NCBI GenBank assembly: GCA_050486545.1
Contig: JBJHDM010000008.1
Location: 22,431 to 86,430, forward strand
Origin: DAOMNN01 sp050486545
GTDB lineage: Bacteria; Pseudomonadota; Gammaproteobacteria; Burkholderiales; Rhodocyclaceae
Direction: 5' to 3'
Length of the DNA: 64,000 nucleotides
Numbering within the stretch: position 1 is the first letter of the stretch; each line of letters starts with the position of its first letter. The notes under the pieces were generated by a model. The model worked only from the letters and a program-made list of their open reading frames with translations. It was not told the origin of the DNA and did no database searches. The position numbers and the translations under genes were made by a program. This document shows, one piece after another, positions 57,285 through 64,000 of the stretch.

Positions 57285-57710
57285 ATGGCCCGGCGGGACG
57301 GTTGTCCCCTTTCAGCCGGTCCCGGCGCACCGCGCTGCTGGTGATCGGGACATTCGCCTCTGTCGCCGAGCGGCGTGCCGATGTCAAATGGGCTGCACGA
57401 AACGGCACCCCGGAGGCGATGCAATGTCGAGCCAGCCCCCATCGCAGTCGCATGCAAGTGCTGACTACACGGTACGTCCAGCGCTGAACAACACGATGAG
57501 GTCGGCTTTGCGGCTGTTGCGGCACCTATGGACCGTGCTGCGAAGAGACGCCGAACGACCCGAGCGCCAGGTGCCCTATTGTTGATGGGTAACGCGTCTT
57601 CGAAGTGCGGTCGTGCGCTTCGGCGCCATTGCGCTCAATCCGCCTGGACGGTCGAGTGCTGCAATGGATCTCGTGTGGCATTCGCCGGACGCTTGCAGGA
57701 GGAACGAAAA
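57285..57710. other. Intergenic region with no firm gene
   Basis: In 426 nt no convincing gene is seen. A 53-codon frame at 57424-57585 begins with GGAGG at a fair distance from an ATG, but the peptide (starting MSSQPPSQSHAS) matches nothing I recognise. The region must carry the promoter of the cytochrome gene that follows. Confidence 0.4.
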
Positions 57711-58289
57711 ATGCACGCCTTCACGCTGTTCATGACAACCTCGATCGCCCTTCTGGCAACACCCGCGGATGCCCAAAGCGAGACCAGTGCGAACCAGGCC
57801 CAGCTTTGCCTGTTGTGTCATCGGCCCGATCACCCCCAGTACAAGGAAGTGCCTCTGCTGGAGGCACAGCCCGCCGCCTATCTCTACCGCCAGCTTCAAG
57901 CGTATCGCGACGGCACCCGTCACGATCCGACCTATGTGATGCGCACGAATGTCGCGACCCTGGCGGACGAGGTAATGCGCGAGCTGTCCGTCTATCTCAG
58001 CGATCGGGAGCTGCCCACGGTGGACCATCGGACCGATCCTGACCGAGCTTTGGCCGGACAGGCGTTGGCGCATCGGCTCGGATGCAGCGATTGCCACCAG
58101 GCCAGCTTCGCCGGCCAGGAGGACGTGCCCAGGCTCGCCGGGCAGGTGCCGGCCTACACGGTACTGCAGCTCCAGGCCTTTCAAGCCGGGGAGCGGACGC
58201 ACGGCACCGGTGAAAATGCGGCGAGCGGCCTCGCGCTCGACGCCGACGCCATGCAGAACCTGGCGCATTTCTTCGCCGGACTTCGCTGA
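57711..58289 (+). CDS. Diheme cytochrome c (c4-like)
   Basis: A 192-residue exported protein with two heme c domains. The signal peptide ends near ADA-QS (residue 21). The heme motifs are CLLCH (33-37) and CSDCH (125-129). The two halves of about 90 residues each resemble the c4 or c553-type diheme cytochromes that shuttle electrons in the periplasm. AGGAGG precedes the ATG. It could feed the CuA subunit encoded 9 kb upstream, but this is only a suggestion. Met axial ligands were not assigned with certainty. Confidence 0.88.
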   Translation: MHAFTLFMTTSIALLATPADAQSETSANQAQLCLLCHRPDHPQYKEVPLLEAQPAAYLYRQLQAYRDGTRHDPTYVMRTNVATLADEVMRELSVYLSDRELPTVDHRTDPDRALAGQALAHRLGCSDCHQASFAGQEDVPRLAGQVPAYTVLQLQAFQAGERTHGTGENAASGLALDADAMQNLAHFFAGLR

Positions 58290-58338
58290 ATGCGCAGCGC
58301 TCCACGCCCGGTCGTGAAAGGGTCGCGGGTCTGTTTCC

Positions 58339-58360
58339 GACTCCGGACGGTTCCGGAGTC
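58339..58360. terminator. Hairpin between the cytochrome and hydrolase genes
   Basis: GACTCCGGA-CGGT-TCCGGAGTC is a perfect 9-bp stem with a 4-nt loop, in the 88-nt gap between two convergent genes. No T run follows on either strand, so it is a weak terminator or a 3' protective structure. Confidence 0.4.
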
Positions 58361-58377
58361 TCCACGGACGTACGTGC

Positions 58378-59151
58378 CTACGGGCCGGAGAGGAAACGTT
58401 CCGTCTCGGCCCACAGTGCCTGGGGATCCTCGACGTGAGGGTTGTGCCCCAGCCCTGCCAGCGTCCGCACCTCAAAGCCGAGCCGCTGCATGCCGGCCGG
58501 GCTTGCAACTGGTTCGGCGTCTCCACAAAGGAGGCAGACCGGGCATTGCACGGCCGCCGCAACCCGTTCGAAGTCGACCTTGCCAATGTCGTTGATCGCG
58601 GGGTCCGCAGCGAGTCGGAACTTGCCGTCCGTGGCTCGAACCCCGGCCGCCGCCGCGGCGGATCGCGGATCCACCAGGCCCTTCAGCCCGGCAACCCGCA
58701 GGTAACGGTCGATCGCCTCGTCCCGGGTGTCGAAGAGCTTGGGCGGCATCCGTGCGAGGCTCTGGCTGCGCGCATATTCCACTTCCGTCCAGTCGACCTT
58801 GACACTGAAGGCGATCGCCCTTCGGATGCGTGCGCCGAACTTTCCCGACGCGAGCGCAAGGGCGACCAGGCCGCCCATGGAGTGCCCGAGTAGTGTCACG
58901 TCGTCAGTTCCGTTGCACAGCGCCGCCACGTCACCGACATGCGCGTCGACCGAGTAGGGAGCCCGATGGAACGAGCGTCCATGGCCGCGAAAGTCCAGGA
59001 TGATCCATCGACCGGGCCAACGGGTTGCGACGATCGGCTTGAGGCTGTCCCAGACCGCTGCGTTCGCGCCCAGCCCGTGCAGCAATACCAGCAACGGGCC
59101 CTCGCGGCCGCCGTGTTCGTACCAGAGATCAGCGTTGTCGTCGTATGTCAT
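58378..59151 (-). CDS. Alpha/beta hydrolase
   Basis: A 257-residue soluble hydrolase. The oxyanion motif is LLHGLGANAAVWD, the nucleophile elbow LLGHSMGGLVALALASG, and the late His lies in LAGLGHNPHVEDP. The cap is short. The substrate is unknown; the pattern resembles small ester or lactone hydrolases. GGAG lies 5 nt before the ATG at 59151. It has no evident partner genes. Confidence 0.88.
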   Translation of the reverse strand: MTYDDNADLWYEHGGREGPLLVLLHGLGANAAVWDSLKPIVATRWPGRWIILDFRGHGRSFHRAPYSVDAHVGDVAALCNGTDDVTLLGHSMGGLVALALASGKFGARIRRAIAFSVKVDWTEVEYARSQSLARMPPKLFDTRDEAIDRYLRVAGLKGLVDPRSAAAAAGVRATDGKFRLAADPAINDIGKVDFERVAAAVQCPVCLLCGDAEPVASPAGMQRLGFEVRTLAGLGHNPHVEDPQALWAETERFLSGP

Positions 59152-59535
59152 GGGCGCTCCGGTGGTGTTTGGGGAGGGTCTGCAGGACGGCGCCAAGCAC
59201 GCACCAGCGGGAACCGGTTCGACTTCCGCCCCGCCCAACTGGTCAAAACGGCACGCACAGATACGGGGTGATATTGCCGGTGTCGATTGCAGCCTGACAA
59301 CCGGCCGGAGCCAGCGTTGGATTGCGCCGCTACCGGTCGCAGGCGAGGCTCGTCGAGACGTGGCCGGAGTACGTCTTCCTGAACCGGTCTGCTCGTGCGA
59401 ATCCGGACGGATCGAACGATCGTTTGAATCATCGCCGATTTGCCGCTGATGTCAAGTCCGTGGAATGGAATTTTCTGTGTCCGGCCAAATCCGGCCGGCG
59501 CGTTCGCTGTGCGAGGAGTACGTTCTACGCCAAGA
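59152..59535. other. Intergenic region before the macro-domain fragment
   Basis: I see no gene in this stretch of 384 nt. It is where the missing N-terminal part of the macro-domain gene should lie, but no frame here encodes the expected GDIT...NAAN start. Confidence 0.5.
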
Positions 59536-59931
59536 ATGGCGACCATGCGCTCTCACAGCGCCCGTCAGGACGGCTGCGCGACCGGGGACGCAAAGATCAC
59601 GCGCGGCTACGATTTGCCGGCGCGCTTCGTGATTTACACCGTCGGGCCGGTGTGGAAGGGCGGAGGACATCGCGAGCAACTCCTGCTCGCGTCGTGCTAC
59701 CGGCGATCGCTTGAGCTCGCGATCAAGCACGGCCTCGAATCGATCGCGTTTCCTGGCATCAGCACCGGCGTCAACGGCTATCCGGTGCGCTACGCGGCCG
59801 AAACAGCGGTCGACACGGTGCGCACACTTGTGAGTCGTCCCGGGCCACTCGAACAGGTGATCTTCTGCTGCTTCTCGCCGTACGATCTTGAGGTCTATGA
59901 GGCGCTGCTCGGCAAAAAGCGTGGGGCCTGA
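59536..59931 (+). pseudogene. Macro-domain (ADP-ribose-binding) gene, 5'-truncated
   Basis: The 131-codon frame from the ATG at 59536 encodes the C-terminal two thirds of a macro domain of the YmdB/O-acetyl-ADP-ribose deacetylase type. Clear segments are CATGDAKITRGYDLPARFVIYTVGPVW, SIAFPGISTGVNGYP and VIFCCFSPYDLEVY (motifs cited in part). Homology starts only about ten codons in. The N-terminal GDIT and NAAN motifs, needed to hold the ribose, and the glycine-rich loop are absent. It is therefore probably a remnant, though a shortened protein could still be made. Confidence 0.75.
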
Positions 59932-60308
59932 TGACCTGGGCCAAGCCCCCTCGCAGCATGCGTGTGCACGCTCATTACGACACCGCACCCGGCGCGGACT
60001 TCCCGAACCCGAAGTCGCTCAGGAAACGGCAGCCTGGATTTACAGCAGCAGGTTCAGTCTCGATGCTCGGTCCCCCGCCGTAAACAGATAAGTACGGCAC
60101 GCATCGAAGCATCACCATTCGATCGACAACGGTCGCATTCTGCTCCGAACACACCCCGGTTGCGATACGCGTCTGCCGCTGGAACGAGGAAGCGGCAGAC
60201 AGTCAATTGCTTTGCTCAATCGCATTGATTCGAACGATTCATTTCAACAATCTTCGACAAACCCGTAGCATGGCACCTGTTCTCAACCAACCGCGAGGAA
60301 GATCCGAC
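59932..60308. other. Intergenic region upstream of ahpC
   Basis: No gene is seen in 377 nt. It contains the second copy of the 71-bp repeat (60106-60176). Nearer to ahpC, an AT-richer stretch (60200-60275) includes repeated GATTC half-sites (60226-60240 area) that could be regulator sites; no clear OxyR pattern could be confirmed by eye. Confidence 0.45.
60106..60176 (+). repeat. 71-bp dispersed repeat, copy 2
   Basis: Same orientation and length as 56013-56083, with 58 of 71 positions identical by hand count. It lies about 130 nt before the ahpC start and outside any gene. Confidence 0.7.
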
Positions 60309-60875
60309 ATGCAATCGCTCATCAATACCGAAGTCAAACCGTTCAAGGCCACCGCTTTCTATGACGGCAAGTTCATCCCCGTCTCGGAGGAAAACCTCAA
60401 GGGTGGATGGTCCGTGGTGTTTTTCTACCCGGCAGACTTCACGTTCGTGTGCCCGACCGAGCTCGGCGACCTGGCCGATCACTACGAGCAGCTCCAGGCG
60501 ATGGGCGTGGAAGTGTATTCCGTCTCGACCGACACCCATTTCACGCACAAGGCCTGGCACGACGCCTCGGAGACGATCCGCAAGATCCGCTTCCCGATGA
60601 TCGGCGACCCGACCGGCACGATCACGCGCAACTTCGGCGTGATGATCGAAGAAGAAGGACTGGCCCTGCGCGGGACCTTCGTCATCGATCCGGAAGGCCG
60701 CATCAAGATCGTAGAGCAGCACGACCTGGGCATCGGACGCGACGCCCGCGAACTGGTCCGCAAGGTCCAGGCGGCACAGTACATCGCGGCACACCCGGGT
60801 GAAGTCTGCCCGGCCAAGTGGACCCCCGGCGAAGACACGCTGGCCCCCTCGCTCGATCTGGTCGGAAAGATCTGA
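60309..60875 (+). CDS. ahpC: Alkyl hydroperoxide reductase subunit C (peroxiredoxin)
   Basis: A 188-residue typical 2-Cys peroxiredoxin that reduces hydrogen peroxide and organic peroxides in the cytoplasm. The peroxidatic Cys48 lies in FTFVCPTELGDL and the resolving Cys167 in GEVCPAKW. Length fits the AhpC1 group. GAGGAAG precedes the ATG. Its reductase AhpF is encoded 195 nt downstream. Confidence 0.96.
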   Translation: MQSLINTEVKPFKATAFYDGKFIPVSEENLKGGWSVVFFYPADFTFVCPTELGDLADHYEQLQAMGVEVYSVSTDTHFTHKAWHDASETIRKIRFPMIGDPTGTITRNFGVMIEEEGLALRGTFVIDPEGRIKIVEQHDLGIGRDARELVRKVQAAQYIAAHPGEVCPAKWTPGEDTLAPSLDLVGKI

Positions 60876-60891
60876 CCGGTTCATGAGCCGA

Positions 60892-60913
60892 CTCCGGCCC
60901 GATCGGGCCGGAG
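60892..60913. repeat. 22-bp perfect palindrome in the ahpC-ahpF gap
   Basis: CTCCGGCCCG and CGGGCCGGAG surround AT, making a perfect GC-rich inverted repeat 17 nt after the ahpC stop. No T run follows. It probably reduces read-through or protects the ahpC message, giving more AhpC than AhpF. Confidence 0.55.
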
Positions 60914-61070
60914 GGCCGCAGCCCTCGTGCCCCCCGCGAGGATTGCGGCCACCCTTCCCCCACCAGGGCATTGCATTTGCCGAAGCGCCTTAAAGCGATG
61001 CGAACAGGGTCGTTCGAGCCGCTTCCGCAAATTCAATCCTGCCGATGGATACTCGTTCTGGGAGTTCGAA

Positions 61071-62666
61071 ATGCTGGACAACAACCTCAAGACGCAACTC
61101 AAGGGACTTCTCGACAAGGTCTCGCATCCGATCGAACTCGTGGCCTATCCCGATGAAGGGCCGAAGTCGTCCGAGATGCTCGCACTGCTGCGCGATCTCT
61201 CGACCCTGTCCGACTCGGTCACGCTGGTCGAACGTGACGACGCGTCCGAGCGCAGGCCTTCCTTCGCGGTCAATCGCGGCACGACCGATGTCGGCATCCG
61301 CTTCGCTGGCCTGCCGATGGGGCACGAGTTCACGTCATTGGTGCTGGCACTGATCCAGGTCGGAGGGCATCCGCCGAAGGTGAACGACGCTACGATCGCG
61401 CGCATCCGCAGCCTGGAGGGTCCACTCGCGTTCGAGACCTACATCTCACTCTCTTGCCACAACTGCCCGGACGTCGTGCAGGCGCTGAACCTGATGGCCG
61501 TACTCAACCCGAACGTTCGCCACACGATGATCGACGGGGCCCTGTTCCAGGACGAGGTCTCCCGGCGCAACGTCCTGGCCGTGCCGACCATCCTGCTCAA
61601 TGGCGAGCCGTTCGGCCAGGGTCGCATGGGACTCGACGAGATCCTCGCGAAGGTCGACACCGGGTCGGCGGAGCGCGATGCCCGCACCCTTTCCGAGAAG
61701 GAGCCCTTCGACGTACTTGTCGTGGGCGCAGGGCCGGCCGGCGCTGCCGCCGCAATCTATGCCGCACGCAAGGGCGTGTCGACCGGGATCGTGGCCGAGC
61801 GCTTCGGCGGGCAGGTCATGGACACCCTGGCCATCGAGAACTTCATCTCGGTGAAGGAAACCGAAGGACCAAAGCTCGTCGCCGCGCTCGAACAACACGT
61901 GCGCAGCTACGAAGTCGACATCATGAACCTCCAGCGTGCCGAACGACTGGTGCCGGCCTCCGAGCCGGGTGGTCTCGCCGAGGTGCACCTGGTCAACGGC
62001 GCCGTGCTCAGGAGCCGCACCGTCATCCTTTCCACCGGGGCGCGCTGGCGCGAGCTGAACATCCCCGGCGAGCGCGAGTATCGCGGCCGCGGCGTCGCCT
62101 ACTGCCCGCACTGCGACGGGCCGCTGTTCAAGGGCAAGCGGGTCGCGGTGGTCGGGGGCGGCAACTCCGGCGTGGAAGCGGCCATCGATCTGGCCGGGAT
62201 CGTCGGTCACGTGACGGTCCTGGAATTCGACGCCCGACTGCGCGCCGACGCGGTCCTTCAGGCCAAGCTCGCCAGCCTTCCCAACGTCACCGTGATCACG
62301 CAGGCCCAGACCACCGAAATCGAGGGGGACGGGCAACGGGTCCGCGCATTGCGCTACATCGATCGCGCCAGCGGCGAATCGCACCGGATCGAGCTCGAAG
62401 GCGTGTTCGTCCAGATCGGCCTGCTGCCCAACACGGACTGGCTGGGCGATACGGTGGAGCGTTCGCGCTTCGGCGAGATCGTGATCGATCCGAAGTGCCG
62501 GACCTCCGCGGTGGGCATCTTCGCCGCCGGGGACGCAACGACGGTCCCGTACAAGCAGATCGTCATCGCGATGGGCGAGGGCAGCAAGGCGGCCCTGTCG
62601 GCCTTCGACCACCTCATCCGCAGCGTCCCTTCACAGGTTTCCAGCGGCGAGCCGATCGAAGCCTGA
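61071..62666 (+). CDS. ahpF: Alkyl hydroperoxide reductase subunit F
   Basis: A 531-residue flavoprotein that uses NADH to reduce AhpC. The N-terminal tandem thioredoxin fold carries Cys129 and Cys132 (SCHNCPD). The thioredoxin-reductase part follows: FAD site VVGAGPAGAAAAIYAARKG, the redox pair Cys345 and Cys348 (YCPHCDG), NAD site VVGGGNSGVEAAIDLA and the GIFAAGDATTVPYKQ FAD motif. GGAG precedes the ATG at 61071 by 6 nt. Confidence 0.96.
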   Translation: MLDNNLKTQLKGLLDKVSHPIELVAYPDEGPKSSEMLALLRDLSTLSDSVTLVERDDASERRPSFAVNRGTTDVGIRFAGLPMGHEFTSLVLALIQVGGHPPKVNDATIARIRSLEGPLAFETYISLSCHNCPDVVQALNLMAVLNPNVRHTMIDGALFQDEVSRRNVLAVPTILLNGEPFGQGRMGLDEILAKVDTGSAERDARTLSEKEPFDVLVVGAGPAGAAAAIYAARKGVSTGIVAERFGGQVMDTLAIENFISVKETEGPKLVAALEQHVRSYEVDIMNLQRAERLVPASEPGGLAEVHLVNGAVLRSRTVILSTGARWRELNIPGEREYRGRGVAYCPHCDGPLFKGKRVAVVGGGNSGVEAAIDLAGIVGHVTVLEFDARLRADAVLQAKLASLPNVTVITQAQTTEIEGDGQRVRALRYIDRASGESHRIELEGVFVQIGLLPNTDWLGDTVERSRFGEIVIDPKCRTSAVGIFAAGDATTVPYKQIVIAMGEGSKAALSAFDHLIRSVPSQVSSGEPIEA

Positions 62667-62690
62667 GCAACTGTTGGTCGTTTCGAGCCG

Positions 62691-62720
62691 GGCCGGCGGA
62701 CATCGAGTCCGCCGGCCTTG
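62691..62720 (+). terminator. Hairpin terminator after ahpF
   Basis: GGCCGGCGGAC and GTCCGCCGGCC form an 11-bp GC stem with the loop ATCGA, followed by TTGTGTTGT. It starts 25 nt after the ahpF stop and should end the ahpCF transcript. Confidence 0.65.
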
Positions 62721-62754
62721 TGTTGTATCCTGTCGGCTCCCCTGGAGAGCAAGA

Positions 62755-63825
62755 ATGACCCATCTCGAAGAACCGGCCGGAGATGTCGGACGACCGACCC
62801 TTGACTATCCGTTCGAGGCCCCGCCTGCAGGCCGGACACTGGAAGTCGCCCCCGGTGTGCTGTGGATGCGCATGCCGCTTCCCTTCGCGCTCGATCACAT
62901 CAACGTATGGGCCATCGACGACGGCGACGGCTGGGCGGTCGTCGATACCGGCATCCGCAGCGAGGAATCGACGGCCACCTGGCGCAGCCTGTTCGCCAAT
63001 GCGCCCGACCAGCGCTCGATCAGCCGGGTTTTCGCCACGCACATGCACCCGGATCATATCGGCATGGCCGGATGGCTCACGCGCAAGTTCGACTGCCGTC
63101 TGTGGATCACCCGAACCGAGTACCTGTCCTGTCGCGTGCTGGTCTCCGACACCGGGCGCGAGGCGCCCGAGGACGCGATCCAGTTCTATCGTCGGGCAGG
63201 CTGGGGCGAGGAGTCGATCGAGGCCTACCGGGCGCGTTTCGGCAATTTCGGCAAGTTCATCTACACCCTGCCCGACAGTTACCGTCGCATCCAGGACGGC
63301 GAGGAAATCCGGATCGGGAAACACGACTGGCGCGTCATCGTCGGACGCGGGCACTCTCCCGAGCATGCCTGCCTGTACTGTCCCGATCTCAAGGTGCTGG
63401 TGTCGGGCGACCAGGTCCTGCCGCGAATCTCCTCCAATGTGTCGGTCTATCCGATCGAACCCGATGCGGACCCGCTGGCCGACTGGGCGGACTCCCTCGC
63501 CAAGCTCGAACGCGAGGTTCCGGACGACGTCCTGGTGCTGCCTTCGCACAACGACGCCTTCCGCGGTCTGCATGCGCGCCTGCGCCACCTCGCCGCAAGC
63601 CAGCAGCGCACCCTCGAACGGCTGCGGGCGGCGCTCGATACCCCAAGACGTGCGATTGACGTGTTCGGCGCGTTGTTTTCCCGCCCGGTCAGCCAGAGCG
63701 GCGACTCGATGCTGCTCAATCTTGCGACCGGCGAGAGCCTGGCCTGCCTCAATCACCTTGTGGGAAAAGGTGAAGTGCACTGCAGCGTCGACGACGAAGG
63801 CGTGGCCTGGTACGCCAGGCGATGA
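62755..63825 (+). CDS. Metallo-beta-lactamase-fold hydrolase
   Basis: A 356-residue protein with a GloB-like metal site: HMHPDH (His96, His98, Asp100, His101), then GHSPEH, SGDQVLP and a late SHND. After the MBL domain (to about residue 270) comes a helical C-terminal part typical of the larger MBL-fold hydrolases. The substrate is unknown; thioester and lactone hydrolysis are both possible. GGAG precedes the ATG. It lies after the ahpF terminator, so it is probably transcribed on its own. Confidence 0.88.
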   Translation: MTHLEEPAGDVGRPTLDYPFEAPPAGRTLEVAPGVLWMRMPLPFALDHINVWAIDDGDGWAVVDTGIRSEESTATWRSLFANAPDQRSISRVFATHMHPDHIGMAGWLTRKFDCRLWITRTEYLSCRVLVSDTGREAPEDAIQFYRRAGWGEESIEAYRARFGNFGKFIYTLPDSYRRIQDGEEIRIGKHDWRVIVGRGHSPEHACLYCPDLKVLVSGDQVLPRISSNVSVYPIEPDADPLADWADSLAKLEREVPDDVLVLPSHNDAFRGLHARLRHLAASQQRTLERLRAALDTPRRAIDVFGALFSRPVSQSGDSMLLNLATGESLACLNHLVGKGEVHCSVDDEGVAWYARR

Positions 63826-63894
63826 CCACGGCCCGCACACACATAGACGTCACAGCGATCGCTGCAATACCACTGCGGCACCTTAGCGCCGATT

Positions 63895-63988
63895 GGCGGC
63901 TTGCTTCGCGAAGCCGCCCTACGCCGGTCGCATGAGCCGGCGCGGATCCCCGGCGTAGGGTGGATTCGCGCCGAAGGCGCAATCCACC
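63895..63988. repeat. Hairpin-rich intergenic repeat at the right edge
   Basis: Three inverted repeats follow one another: GGCGGCTT with AAGCCGCC (63895-63918), CCCTACGCCGG with CCGGCGTAGGG (63917-63960), and GGTGGATT with AATCCACC (63959-63988). The TAGGGTGGATT...AATCCACC part resembles a dispersed palindromic element found between genes in many proteobacteria. The element may run past the window. No open frame is inside it. Confidence 0.6.
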
Positions 63989-64000
63989 AAAGTGCTACGC

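Noticed and set aside
57424..57585. A 53-codon frame with a fair ribosome binding site
   Set aside because: No family resemblance and low-complexity Arg/Leu composition; kept only as a remark in the intergenic note.

Overview
The window is about 64 kb of dense, GC-rich chromosome from a betaproteobacterium. The order pilMNOPQ-aroK-aroB-dgt-gltB-gltD, the short lptM-lysA pair behind cyaY, UbiC/UbiA/UbiD quinone genes and a dTDP-rhamnose operon point to the Rhodocyclales or a close relative. The genus cannot be fixed from sequence reading alone. No rRNA, tRNA, CRISPR array, integrase or complete insertion sequence was seen.

Layout. Positions 1-2472: the 3' end of acetate kinase and a PAS-PAS-GGDEF-EAL protein. 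2524-8663: glutamate synthase gltBD (minus), with a sigma-54 promoter, a sigma-70 promoter and tandem NtrC-like sites upstream. 9130-16817: one long minus-strand operon, pilMNOPQ-aroK-aroB-dgt, tied together by 4-nt overlaps. 16987-26171: penicillin-binding protein 1a, frataxin, lptM, lysA, rfbBACD and a PBP4-type peptidase. 26181-37782: ubiD, pyrF, ubiA, ubiC, an RND efflux pump, recG and ridA. 37897-47973: SPOR and DUF2802 proteins, an O-acetylhomoserine sulfhydrylase, an ElyC-like protein, cutA, dsbD, the riboflavin operon ribE-ribBA-ribH-nusB and a DEAD-box helicase.

48340-54420 is the most interesting part. Five plus-strand genes encode a CuA-type subunit II, a heme-copper oxidase subunit I, a SCO/SenC copper chaperone, a small polytopic membrane protein and a formate/nitrite-family channel. 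A PAS/AAA+/Fis sigma-54 activator lies convergently behind them. The order of the first four genes matches the norS-norY-senC-orf1 cluster known from ammonia oxidisers (sNOR). The catalytic subunit has Asn where oxygen-reducing A-type enzymes carry the cross-linked Tyr, so nitric oxide reduction is more likely than oxygen reduction. A near-consensus -24/-12 promoter precedes the operon. A Crp/Fnr-type box at class II spacing precedes the activator gene. Together these suggest a cascade: an anaerobic or NO signal, then the activator, then sigma-54, then the reductase and its channel.

54490-64000: HU with its own promoter and terminator, an Old Yellow Enzyme, a hydrolase fused to a LuxR HTH, a diheme cytochrome c, an alpha/beta hydrolase, a 5'-truncated macro-domain gene, ahpC-ahpF and a metallo-beta-lactamase-fold protein. 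This end is looser, with several gene-free stretches of about 400 nt, a 71-bp dispersed repeat in two copies and a hairpin-rich repeat at the right edge.
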